Shown here piece after piece: positions 52,807 through 64,000 of a stretch of 64,000 nt of DNA. Source of the stretch: Metopolophium dirhodum (Eukaryota > Arthropoda > Insecta > Hemiptera > Aphididae). The notes below the pieces were generated by a model. It did not search any database. It had not been told where the DNA came from and was given only the letters and a program-made list of their open reading frames with translations. A program made the translations under genes and the position numbers. The stretch is taken from NCBI RefSeq assembly GCF_019925205.1, contig NC_083560.1, forward strand, positions 52,498,270 through 52,562,269, written 5' to 3'. Within the stretch, counting starts at the first letter, position 1. Every line of letters starts with the position of its first letter.

Positions 52807-55800
52807 AAGAGTCTGCATATAATATTATTATTTAAAATTCGATAATATAGATCATTCATTTGAATATTAACGCTAACAACACAAAATTGTAATTTATTGC
52901 TGGACAAAAATTTGAAATGCTGTCCATTTGAAATATTATGGGAACAATACAAGCGTGTCTTCTTAAAAAAAATGAATGGTTCTTGTGGAAAACAGTTTTC
53001 GTGAGAAAGCAGCAATGTGATACACAGTGATAAATTATGCATCATTAAACAAAAAAAAAGGGTTTTAAGCATATATTTTAAAAATTTAGCAACAAGAAAT
53101 TTTTTTTAGATGTACAAAAGTAGGTGATAAAAACCAAGCTTAAATATTTTGACTTGCCAAAAATTTTCGAGAATTAGGCAATATACCTAATCACGAATAA
53201 TTTTCCAATTGCAAAAATGTATTTTTATAATATGAAAACATTTGGAAAATTGGAAAACAATGTGAATAAAATATGACGACATGAAAACACCAAAACTAAC
53301 AGTAAATACCATAAAGGTAACTAAATTTCCCACACAACAGTCCCAGTTAGAATAACCAAACAACAATCAGAAGGTCTATTAAACGTAGAAAACTCGTTCA
53401 CACAAATATTGATTCCAAGCAGTACACCTAAAAACAGAATAATGGTGAGACAAATAGGATTATATTATGGCATGCCAATTATAGGCGATAGGAAAATAAT
53501 GTCATCAACAGAAACTGCCAACTGGTCATAAACAGGAAAATGGGGAATTCGGAACTAAAGTAATAACCACGGCCATAAACACCCAAGGTCAAAAAATTAT
53601 ATTTTGCATTAAACAAAAAAAAAAATCACCAGTTAAAAAAGAAATATTAAAATCATTAGATTTTTAATATAAAATTATGTCTTTAACGATAATTAAATAA
53701 AAACACAGAATATTTGACTCCGATATTATGTCATAATAATTATGACAATCATAAGATATTATATAATATATGCATACTCGGTATAGGTACTCACGTCTGA
53801 ACACCAACGCTCTACCAAACAACACTATAATATGCTCACATACTATATAGTATATATGGCCATGTTTACGTTACACCATATTACATACATTTACGGACAC
53901 AGCGATCTTCCTTAACGTTTGGTTCAACCAATATTACTTACCAAAAGTAGAAAGGATAATATTACAACAATCCTAACAAGGGTTAAACGAAAAAATTTTC
54001 GATCATCGCCTCTTAGAAAATCTCTTAACTCATCGCCCACACCAGTATGCGTCACGATATTATATTTTTTCCATTCTAACAATTACTGGTCACTGTGCTT
54101 TTACACGTCTTATATATTAATATATTACTTTGGGTTATTTGAAAATCCGAGTATGGTCATAGGATTATCCATCTTGTACTACTTAGCAAATAATATCGTT
54201 TACTTATAATTGTATTCCCTTATCTAACCTACTATTATCCATATTACATTTAAGCCTTAAGCCTTGAGACTTAAAAGTATAATATTTGTTACAGTAGCGT
54301 AATACAATTTAAGTATCGTATTTATTGATTATTATAAGTATAGTGTTATTATTACATATCATTATTTCGTATTTAGAATTATTAGTACGAGATAAAATTA
54401 TAAATTAGTATTACTGTAACGACTGCTTGTTTAAATGTATTCAGTAGCAGTTGATATCGTATACGATATACAAATGGTAGTCGGTAGACACAAATCTATA
54501 TTAGCATTGAGAGTTTAGAATAAAATCAAAGTGTTGATCACGATATAAAATAAGCATTATCCTTAGTTATTAGATATAATATATAACCTACATCACATGA
54601 GAATTACTTTAGAACTCAGACTTATCAATAACAAACAATAATACAACATAGCATACTAACACATATTAACGATGTTCGACTTACCTTGATCTCATTTACA
54701 ACAATAAATTGTGTGAAGTAGAGCAATATTTTATTAACTTTCTAGTAGACGTAGTACGTTAACACATAATGTTACACGTTGAATTACTCAAATTACGATA
54801 TAAATAATTATTGTAGTGAGAATCAAATCTAACCCCACAAATACATCTCGATAGATACTTACATCATCTTTACTCATTGATCAGTAACTACAAACTACGA
54901 GCAAAGTGAATTAAAATATATCACATAAAAATTACACATACGTATTGATCACAGAATGGTAGAGTAACTTTACTAAATACAGTCCTTCAAAATAATAAAA
55001 TAAAACTACTAAACGGCCTCAATGGTACCAAGACGCGTTAAAACATAATAATATACACATCCAAGGTCCATCATATCGTATTACGTACAACAAACACTAA
55101 TTTACTTCTTCAAGTAGTATAAGTAGCTGAGATTGTCATGGCATCTCACTTTTAAAAGGACCACAGCACCGCTCCCATTACTCATTCGTAAGGATCATCG
55201 ACATTCCTGTACAAACCATGTCTTAAGTATTTTTCCCTCATAGGTATGTGAATATACTTTTGGGCTGGATACAACTTCCGTGATGGATTATTGGTCAGAA
55301 AGTTCGGTATATTTTTGCGTTACAGTACTTAGGTTACCCTTAGCAACCGATGCATAATATAATTACGTCACCATAGAAACCTCTTTTTTTAATCATAATA
55401 TTATAAAAACATAATATCTATGATTTAATGTTTTTCCGTGAAGCGGAGAAATCTCAAGTAGCACGCTACATTTACCACAGAGTTTTGCTTACAAATCATC
55501 CCCGTACCCGCCTTCTCTTTCTACTAGAGGATTCAAAATGATTACTATGACATGAACATAAATGAAACACAACAAAAGTGTTGCCCTTTTAAAAATATAT
55601 TTATACGTAAAGGTACGAAATTCTAATAGATTCTGACACAGAAATGTGTGCAATTTCAAAAAACTATCAAAACCAATTAATGTGTAATAAGTAATAACCC
55701 GAGAATTGCCAAAAATGGGCTTTTTTGCCCCAAAAATGCCTCTAAAAAGTGTTAAGTATCCATAAAGCAATTTGTCACCAATTTGTGAAAGAAACAACAC

Positions 55801-57699
55801 AAAATATATAACTAACCAAAAAAATTGAAACTAATACTCAAAGTTTAAACACACCCTTAATTGTAATAAACAAAATCCAAATGAGAATGGGATATTACGG
55901 ATATTACAGAACGGTTTCTAAAAGCTAGTGACGTATCAACGGATTGCAATCTGCATGATACGGTTTACTATGGATATCGAAAATATCAAATACCTACCAA
56001 ATATCACTATCGGAAAGAGAATACCAAAAACTAGTAGGTACACTGGTAAATAGTATCGGCTAAATATCTATATCTGTTATGGAACAGAGCCTTCAATGTC
56101 ATTAAAAATCAACACATTACCAAACACGATACACTGGCGTAGGTACAGCGTACATTCGACACGTTAATGAGCAATTTTTTTTTATATCTGCGTGTTTTTT
56201 TATTGGCACTGAGTTTTTGTGTGTTACCTTTTTAATACGTAAGGACCAATCTATGTGTTTGTTAAACAATTGATTTTTTGTTACATTAGATAACTGATAT
56301 TTTTTTAATCAATAATAATTGTCAAACACGATTACCTACTTAAATTTGTATCTAGATTTTTCTTTCCATTCTAAGTCCGATTCAACATTACCTTTTTCAG
56401 TGTGTATAAGTGAATATATTTTGAGAGCAAATTTTATATTACGAGTATTATAATTTTATATATGGTGCGTGTCTCTCCCGCTGGTCGATAACGGGTCAAC
56501 CAAATTGATTGGTAATTTCTCAATGTAACGTTGTTAGTAAGCTAGTAAGGCCGTACTCTGCATCAATTTTTGGAGGGGGTGAACCCTTACCCCCAATGTA
56601 CGACTATCATTGTAGTTAAGTGGCTTATTGTGCTGACATGAGGAAAAATGTTTTACTATGTCAGTGATAATTGTATGCATGTTCCGGAATTAGCATATTG
56701 TTTTTAGTAGACGGTATAATTTGTATTTTCCCGGGTGTCCAAAGTCAAATGTCAAATGAGTTTCCCATGTTAATTTCTTTGTGATTCACTTCGGTATCGC
56801 CACTTGCCAGTTGTTATTGTATACCCTTCAATACTGATATATGTTAATTTGGTTGTCTTTTATTATTTGTGATCTTGAATCCTCTGATTGATGATTTTTT
56901 AAGTATTTTTATGTTTTGACATAACTGCATACTGCACAATATGTCAATTTAATTTTGTTTAAGTTCTGTTTAATCTTTGAAATTCTGATGCAATATTTTT
57001 CTTTTCTGGTATATATATAGATACTATAGATATAATATTCTTGAAGTGCTATTGTTCATCTTATTAGTTTCTCTTTCATTAATCAGAAACTGTTTTATAA
57101 ATGTTAATGTACTTATGATTTTCTGTTTGAATAATTGTCTTAAGAAATCGAAGCACTATAGTATACAATTATTATGCAATATAAAAAATTTTCAACGCTC
57201 TTTATCATCAGAATCTCGATTCATGGTTAATGACTGGGTGACCATAGAGCGATGTATTGAAAACACAATTTTACTTAGTGTCTAGCATTTAATGGTACAA
57301 TTAATTTGTAATCACCTACTGTCAAATTTTATTTATTTTATCAATAAGCTAATCCAATATACTTATGTGTTATTAAATCCATAAACGTTGTTAATTATCG
57401 ACTGGAAAAGTTATATGCTGGTTATATATGTATCAAACTAATACTATAGCCATTATTAGGTACTGGTTAGTTTATTTTATGTAGTGTTCAGTATTAATAA
57501 ATTCAAAAATCGATTCCAATTCATTGAACAAAAATTAGTGATCAGTCAATAGAACAATAATTATTTGAAAGAGTTAACTGACATATAATGTGAAATTGTT
57601 GACAAACGTAACTAACAAATTTACTTATTCGTAATCATTTAATATTGTCACAAAAATATACTTTTTCACCATAATTTTAATTTTTAATTTTTTTTTCTT
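52807..57699. other. AT-rich non-coding with probable old transposon pieces
   Basis: Bases 53280-53600 and 55100-55390 are less AT-rich and resemble decayed interspersed repeats. The latter contains GGTTACCCTTAGCAACCGATG, a motif type common in insect repeats. No gene is supported. Confidence 0.5.
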
Positions 57700-59064
57700 A
57701 GCATAGTTTAGATGATGCATTACCTCAATATTTTTAAAATGTCGCCTCATGTCTAAAATTACAATTTTTTTCTTTTGCTAGCTTATTGTATGATTGGTTG
57801 TTATTGCTCTAGTGTATACATATTTTGGTTCTTTCTGAGTCCGTTTTTTTACTGCGAAAATCTCGATCTGAGTCAAGATACGAATGTTCCACTAATAGAA
57901 ATGTAGGTAAGCCATTCAGAATCATATATTGATATAAAAATAATATATTTTATTAATGTTTTTGTTTTGCCCAGAACATGAATCAAAACACGAATAAGAC
58001 TAAATTATGATGACATAATTTATGTTTTGTTGAAATATTTACTGAGATAATCGATAAAAATACATTAAACAGCTTCTGATTTCATTGCTACTTTTACCTG
58101 CTACTTATTCAGTCAAACTGAACATAAATGGTTTGAGTTAATTTTCTGCTGCTATTGTATAGGTATATTCAACAATTAACAACCAAATTTGGCAAAGGTA
58201 AAATGCTTTTGAAGTTGACAGTTCAGCCAGTTTAGGCAATGGCATTGTTTGTTCTAGTCCATTGACATAAAATTTTCTTAAACATAAGCCCTATATCTTT
58301 TTTTAACTTGCAATGAAGTCTTATATAAATGAATATGATCGGCATTTTCACTTTCACCAGAGTCACATTTGCTACAACTATCGTCTATCACTTTGCGGAT
58401 TTCCAAAACCAAGAATAAATTGTGTGCAAAATATATTTCTAAATGCATCTTTCTTTACCTTCTAACATTGGGATATGTTTTTTCATCACATTTTTCACTA
58501 AATAATAATAATGATTTATTCATATTAAACATTGGAGATACATACTTTATATTTGTGTTATTCCTAGAATATTTAAATAATATATGTTTTAGGAAATTAA
58601 TTAATATGTCCTGTTATTCCAAAATAAATGCTATGACATGATATTATTGTGTGTTGTGGTGATGATTAGAATCTTTATCTTGGAAGTCTTCACGTGAATA
58701 TACACTTTCTTTATGTCCTAATTAAATGATATGCACTTTCTTACGGCCAATTTGAAAAATCTCACAGAATGCTGATTCACAAACTTATGTATCTGATATT
58801 CCACTTAAAAAAAAAATTGAATCCAAGTTATTGGTCAAATGTCACTGAATGGTTGAAAGAACAATAATTATATTTAATGGACGTATTAGTTTCAAAATAG
58901 TTGGAAATGTTAGATGATTCAGTAGTAAATATCATATGGAAAATTGGTCCATCAATAAGGTGATCATTAGGTAGAATTTTATTGAATAGCAAACTTGGTC
59001 TAATGAATTTATAGTGATCAGTGGATCGTGGATGGTATACAGTTAAAGTAAATATAAAACACAT
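57700..59064 (-). pseudogene. Decayed DDE-type DNA transposon transposase
   Basis: On the minus strand, fragments in several frames follow the order of a transposase family that I associate with aphid and other invertebrate genomes. Near the N-terminus are VCESAFCEIFQIGRKKVH (about 58730-58800) and a GHKE...REDFQDKDSN segment that matches the usual 'G+SP.D.RGKH.NR' block. Next come NMNKSLLLFSEKCDEKTYP, CSKCDSGESENADH (about 58310-58380) and MPLPKLAELSTSKAFYL (about 58165-58245). A catalytic-region-like FWAKQKH (family pattern 'GQNKN', about 57950-58010) follows, then LLVEHSYLDSDRDF (family pattern 'GHSY..CDRDF', about 57860-57910) and KEPKYVYTLEQ (about 57800-57840). Frameshifts and stops interrupt it throughout, so it cannot make a protein. 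Flanking terminal inverted repeats were not identified, and the boundaries are approximate. Alignment was by eye from memory of the family, so the superfamily name is left open. Confidence 0.7.
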
Positions 59065-60429
59065 TTTTATGAGGAATTGTGGATAACCTTAACTCTTATT
59101 ATGTCTAGTACTCGTGCATGCCAATGATTAATAATGTAAGTATAATATGATATAGTGATATACGTCGATCGATCGTAAATTGTTCACTTCACGACAATCA
59201 ATTGAAATTATTTTACTGAACAACAATTGATCCCAAAGACCAATAAATTATATAATGAATGATCGTTAAACGCCGATAATATCTTAATTGTATTAGTCGC
59301 TTTATTTAGTTTATCATATATTTTAACTTTCCGTAGAATATATGAAGTAGTGAAGTAATGTCAGTAATGAGTATATTATAAAGATATTATTATCCATGGC
59401 ATTTCATACAATATCAATTATTCTGTATTTTAGTTTTAAGTTTAGAAGTATGTAATATAATCTTGTAAGTTAAGGTAGGTAAGCTATTGTTATTACAATT
59501 ATTATTTTATATTTAATTTTGGCTTGATGTATTATTATTATTTTTATAGACGGACACCATAATATAGTAAGTTCAATTAAAATTATAAATGTTCTATATT
59601 ATTGGAAGACCTGAGAATAATGTTTCAGAGTTCTGCTTATAACATCTCGGTAGTGAATCTATCTGTAGTAATCTATCTGTATTTTATATCAGAGCTTACA
59701 TACATTTATCTAAAAAGTAGAATTGTTTGTGGCTCGTATATAATACACATATAACAATACGAATTTAATATTCCTTTATAATCGTTCAATTTGTAGGTAT
59801 GAACACTTTGAATTAATTAAGTACCTTAGGGCTGTAAATTATGATTATTATGACGACGATGATAATCTAAAAGTTATTTATTTAAATTACCAACATTTCA
59901 AGCATGGTTGAATAGAATTCTTTAGAGTTTAGAGTAACACAAAAATGCAGCTATCTATGTAACTACGTAACTACGTAATTGTAATTAAATTGTTATTTTT
60001 TTTTTATTTAATAAAAAACCTAGAACTTATTTAATAAAGAATATCATAATATTATAATAACTAACAAGATAACTAATCAATAAAACCATGGAATCAATTT
60101 CTTAAGATTTAAGCTTTATAGAGTAAAAACTTTACATTGAAATTAAAATATATATAATGGTTATATTATTACAATAAATTATACGTTTGACAAAAGTATA
60201 TGTAATTTTACACTGTCATAAGCTATATCAGTGAAATGTTAATTATAATTAAAAGATAAAAACTTGTATTGTTCAATGAAATATTAGTCAATACCACTGC
60301 AGGTACCTTATAAAACGAACGCATAATATTCATACAAGTAATCTTCAATTTCCTCTCAACTGTTATAAAATGGTTTTCATTTAATCACATAAAGAGTACG
60401 GTACGAGTATATGTTTAATTATTAAAAAA
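59065..60429. other. AT-rich non-coding, nothing recognised
   Basis: This is the upstream flank of the transposase relic. A TCGATCGATCG palindrome lies near 59165. Confidence 0.55.
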
Positions 60430-60570
60430 TATTATAAAATACCAGGGTAGTCTGTAGTATAGTGGGTTACAACTTTATGAGGGAACCTATCGTAATTTAG
60501 TAGGTTACTGTAAAAGATGAGTTTAATTTTAATTTAATGATAAATCATTTTATACGAAGCACAGTTATAA
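60430..60570 (-). repeat. Truncated copy of the GATTCTGAGCGGA-family flank (copy C)
   Basis: The reverse complement contains TTCGTATAAAATGATTTATC followed by ATTAAATTAAAATTAAACTC and a CCCACTATACTACAG stretch. This is the same order as the conserved flank of copies A and B. The inverted terminus itself has decayed to CTGTGC. Confidence 0.5.
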
Positions 60571-61571
60571 TCAGATACAGTGTGAGTGTGTAATAAACTA
60601 TATAAATATTTTTAGATTGTTTACAGTAGTATTTAATTTATACTTATTAACTATATTAATATTTTTAATTTATACAATATATGGATTTAAATACAAAACA
60701 GTTTTTTTAGGTGTGTGTTATAAACTAAAGAAGTATTGCCTTCTAATCACAAACTTCATTTTATAAGTAATATAATTTTAAAATAAAACTTGTATGTACC
60801 ATTTCTCCTACATCTTCAGCTCTCAGGGCATCAGTAGTATTTAGTCAGTACAAAAAAAAAGAATAATTTCCAGTTATTAGTCTCTATAACTATGTTTTAG
60901 TACAATCAATACATTTTTTTCTTTTTAATTAATATTTTTGTAATAACTTAAATTGAACAGCCATGATCAGTTTTAGTCGAATGTACTTAAAGTTGTCTTT
61001 AAACTCAATACAAAAAAATTAAACTGAATTATTTATTGTGTTTGTGTTTTTGAATACTATACAGTATACAGTATACATGTCATGTATTAGCTAATGCTAT
61101 AATATAGGGGTAGCTAAATGAAGTTAATATTTTCAATAACTACCATCCAATGAATCTTGGATACTTAATTATGTCTATTACTGAAAGGTGGTGAGAAGAG
61201 TAATCATACCATTCGGAATCACTCAGTAGTATGTACAATCACATCATTCTTTACTCCCAATAATAATACGTAATATCGTAAAAAAAATAATATTGTGTTA
61301 CATAATATTGTAACTTTATACGAATATGAATTTGTAGCAATATTTTTTTATATTTTTTTAATAACAGTTTATAAGATAATATATTATGCATTGTATATAT
61401 TAGCCCAAAATTTGAATTATGCAACGATGAATTACTTTTTAAACTTTTATTTTGCATTTTTTGATATTTTAGATAATTTTTTTGCCATCTAAAGTATTTT
61501 TTGTTTTGACACCATTTTACGATAGGTACCTATATTGTTAAAACAAATTTTTGTTTACTAACAATATTATA
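60571..61571. other. AT-rich non-coding, nothing recognised
   Basis: Only AT-driven open frames are present; a TAGGTACCTA palindrome lies near 61525. Confidence 0.55.
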
Positions 61572-62080
61572 GACTCTGAGCGGAGCGAGGGATCTAGTGG
61601 TTTTACAATGGTGTTTATTTTTTTTTTTAGCTGTATACAAAATTTCTGCCTTTGATTTCATTATATAGTATCATATCTTTTAGCAAATTGGATCAAGATG
61701 GTACTTTAAAAAGGTAATTTTTCAATTTTCTCAATTGTTATTTTAATGCCACGGGAAAAAACCACCTACAAATTTCAAAAAACCGATAAAAATGGGATTT
61801 TAATTACTAACGCTTTGTTTATCACCATACAGATGAATAAAAATAAAAAATAATGTTTTTAGTTATTTTGTTGTAATTTATAATATTAATTCAACTTAGG
61901 TACAGGCTATAATAAAATATAATAACAATATAAAATATCCAGGCTGACAAACCGTTTCCGCTCAGAATCGTTTTCCGTATACAATGATATGATATGATTG
62001 AATTCAAATTTAATACAATCCATTATACAGTGACCCACTATTGTACCCTACTGTACAGCAGAGTGACATCCACTCACCCG
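61572..62080. repeat. Dispersed repeat with GATTCTGAGCGGA inverted ends (copy B)
   Basis: GACTCTGAGCGGA at 61572 is inverted at 61957-61969 as TCCGCTCAGAATC (12 of 13 match). Beyond the right end a conserved stretch follows: CGTATACAATGATATGATAT, then CAGTGACCCACTATTGTACC. Related sequence occurs near 39890-40010 and, in the other orientation, at 60430-60570. This looks like a non-autonomous transposon family common in aphids. Confidence 0.7.
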
Positions 62081-62229
62081 CTTTTTTTTTTTTAACTTTA
62101 TAGTATCTACCTACTTATAAACTAAATTCTTTTTTTATTGTATTGCTTAACACTTAGCCATTTGATGGATTGGTTGCATTTGCATTTCAACATCTGGCAC
62201 AGATACCCTAGTAAAATTATTCCTTTTTT

Positions 62230-62690
62230 GGAGTGCAATTTTTTTTAAGAGGATGTCAGCGCACTATTCGTTTTTTCTCTCCAGCCCACGCGCAACATAG
62301 ACAAAATGCATTTGCACAGAATCGTTTTTTCTACGTTTTTAAGTAATCTTAGAGTAAAATCACTCATTACAAAAAATATAGAGAGTAATATTTTTGAGGG
62401 AATGACATATCGATTTCTCTAAATATTGTCTCAAAACGATTTAAACATAATTTAAATTTACATTTTTTTGTTTATTTTGAAAGTCGGATACAAAATCAAA
62501 TAATAATAAAATATGTCATTACCTCTAAAATATTATTCTCTATCTTTTATGTGATAGGTGATTTTATTCTAAAACTACTTAAAAAACATAAAAAAAAACG
62601 ATTTTGCGCAAATGCGTTTTGTGTATGTTGCTCGTGGGTCAGAGAGAGAAAACAAATAGTGCGCTGACATCCTATTAATAATGCACTTCA
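62230..62690. mobile_element. MITE with about 200-bp terminal inverted repeats
   Basis: The left half beginning GAGTGCAA...GGATGTCAGCGCACTATT is repeated in inverted orientation in the right half (AAATAGTGCGCTGACATCC...TGCACTTCA). Similarity continues inward through the CATTTGC(A/G)CA(A/G)AATCGTTTTTT block and on to the GGxAATGACATAT region near the middle. Almost the whole element is therefore one large hairpin with a short loop. No open frame is present. This is a non-autonomous DNA transposon, or a foldback element, about 1 kb from the neurexin start codon on its downstream (intron) side. Confidence 0.85.
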
Positions 62691-62874
62691 TCACAATGTA
62701 GGTATCACTACATTGATTTCTCAATTTTTTAGGAGGAACCCTTGGCCATTTTTCTAATCTTTTGAATTATATCAATTCCGTTGGCCACTCGTTAGGGTTA
62801 TTTGCCATGCTTGAGTATCTGTGCCTGGTGATGAAAACGTTTTCTAAGTGCATTAAAATTCATAGCCCTAGTAC

Positions 62875-63019
62875 CAGGTTGCATGAAAAATGTATATTAA
62901 TTTAATAGTTTAATAACATTGAATAGACTGCCAATCATGGGTATTTAAAACATGTTTAAGGGACCATTATTAGCTCACTATTGGTTCATTATATGTTTAA
63001 TAATTGTTCATGCAACCTG
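62875..63019. mobile_element. Small MITE with CAGGTTGCATGAA termini
   Basis: The 13-base sequence CAGGTTGCATGAA at 62875-62887 is repeated exactly in inverted orientation at 63007-63019. Further in, matches are looser (TTTAATA-like stretches on both sides). The 145-base element has no coding capacity. It ends only 80 bases from the neurexin splice donor, inside the intron. Confidence 0.72.
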
Positions 63020-63099
63020 ACATATGTACCGTCTATATTAATATTATTGTTGTAATTTCCGTGTGGCTATAGTATGCGGTATGAATATGCAGTACTAAC

Positions 63100-63726
63100 C
63101 TTTGGCTGTCGGGCTGGATCTGTGATTGCGGTCTGCCGCCTCGGGTACGGGTAAAAGTCGTCAGTGTAGACAACGTTGCGGACGGCGCCACTGAACCGGG
63201 GCTCGAATATGACGCTGGGCAGCGCGAGCCGGGTGAGCCGGCCGTTGTACCAGCCGGGCATGCCGCCCACGTACACGGCCGAGTTGGACGCCAGCCGGCC
63301 GAACTGCAGCTCCTTGCCGGCGGACGCGGCCGCGCTGGTTGCGTTGTCCACGGTCAGAGCGGTGACGCGGCCGCGGCGCTCGACGGCCGCTCGGTGCCAC
63401 CTGCCGTCGTACAGGTCGTGGCCGGCCATCAGTATCTGGGCACCGGCGCCCAGGTTGTACCGCAGCCGCATGGTGCCCTCCACCATTTTCAGCTCGAAAA
63501 AGTCGTACGTGCCGCCGTCGTCTGTGTACATGAGCAGCCCGTTTGGCGACCGCGTCTTGAACTCCATCTCAAGCGTGCCGTTAACGCCCGCGTTCCACTT
63601 CCGGAACTGGCCGTACGTGCCGTCCAACACCAGACCGCCGGCGGCGCCCATCACAGCGGCCACGCACCAGATCGCGATCGCCGTCATCGCAGTTGTTGTT
63701 GTTGTCGTTGTTGTCGTCATTGTCAT
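63100..63726 (-). CDS. Nrx-1: Neurexin-1, first coding exon (signal peptide and LNS1 domain), partial gene
   Basis: Neurexin is a presynaptic, single-pass membrane adhesion protein that binds neuroligins and other postsynaptic partners. This exon encodes 209 residues. Residues 1-14 are Thr-rich (MTMTTTTT...), followed by a hydrophobic signal segment at about 15-29 (TAIAIWCVAAVMGAAG). The first laminin-G/LNS domain fills about 31-190. Visible landmarks are GLVLDG (31), FRKWNAG (41), YTDDGGTYDFFELK (67-80), LRYNLG (88), LYDGRWH (105), VYVGGMP (151) and LPSVIFEPRFSGAVRN (169-184), as in insect neurexin-1. After codon 209 (Lys) the minus strand reads AAG|GTTAGT, a good donor in phase 0, and the frame then runs only ten codons to a stop. 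EGF, later LNS, transmembrane and PDZ-binding parts must lie in other exons. The exon is GC-rich against an AT-rich surrounding. The ATG chosen is the first one; a second ATG two codons later is also possible. Family identity is confident; orthology to Nrx-1 rather than another neurexin-like gene rests on the LNS1 motifs. Confidence 0.93.
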
Positions 63727-63860
63727 GACGGTAGGTAGGAGGCGGTGGCGGCGGTGGTGGCGGCGGCGGTCGGCCGACCGACGACGATCACTGCGGCGCG
63801 ACTGCCTTCCTCATGCGCGAGAGAATTGTTGTCTCCTCCGCGTCCGCTGCAGTAGATTAC
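63727..63860 (-). other. Probable 5' UTR of the neurexin exon with upstream splice acceptor
   Basis: Reading the minus strand towards the neurexin ATG, the sequence TTGGTTTTTGCCAG ends at 63861. It has a pyrimidine-rich tract and an AG, typical of a 3' splice site. The following 134 bases are GC-rich, with GCC/ACC repeats, and run into the start codon. This suggests a separate non-coding first exon further right, outside the window. The acceptor is inferred from sequence only. Confidence 0.5.
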
Positions 63861-64000
63861 CTGGCAAAAACCAATATACACGATCGTATTAGACGCGATT
63901 AATAATATTGTATCGCTAATGTCCTTACTAAAAACCATATATTTTATATTATTATACAAGTGACATACAAGTAACAATATCAGTGGCGTACCTATACCTA

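Noticed and set aside
63176..63892. 238-codon plus-strand frame over the neurexin exon
   Set aside because: Antisense shadow of a clearly recognisable LNS1 coding exon.

Overview
The window is insect nuclear DNA, most likely from an aphid. It is strongly AT-rich. The palindrome TAGGTACCTA and its variants recur throughout, and so do several repeat families that look familiar from aphid genomes. There is no operon-like packing and no confident tRNA or rRNA. Most long open frames are chance: many begin at TTG or GTG and have no coding character. Species cannot be fixed from sequence alone.

Two protein-coding features are well supported. At the right end, on the minus strand, lies the first coding exon of neurexin-1 (63100-63726): a Thr-rich start, a signal peptide and a complete first laminin-G/LNS domain, ending at a clean GT splice donor. 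A 5' UTR with an upstream acceptor probably precedes it (63727-63860). No later neurexin exon was recognised to the left, so much or all of the window may be its first long intron. In the middle, on the plus strand, is an intact, apparently single-exon 472-codon gene (23003-24421). It encodes a Cys/Pro/Arg-rich, probably disordered protein with seven copies of an RR-x-x-aromatic/Cys-D/N motif. I do not recognise its family. It is a sharp GC-rich island in AT-rich DNA.

The rest is non-coding or transposon-derived. Identified relics are a broken Jockey-like LINE reverse transcriptase (32450-33400, plus), a decayed DDE-type transposase (57700-59064, minus), a foldback element with three-unit arms (14391-15010), a MITE with about 200-bp inverted arms (62230-62690), a small MITE beside the neurexin exon (62875-63019), and at least three copies of a 'GATTCTGAGCGGA' repeat family.

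Several CpG-rich patches (about 480-1240, 7500-8330, 10860-11700, 28690-29600, 47270-47890) stand out from the AT-rich background. They could be promoters or untranslated first exons. One of them carries a strong splice acceptor in front of an acidic/Thr/Pro-rich open frame (29110-29449). Other weak exon candidates are at 1-137, 10396-10545 and 50240-50334.
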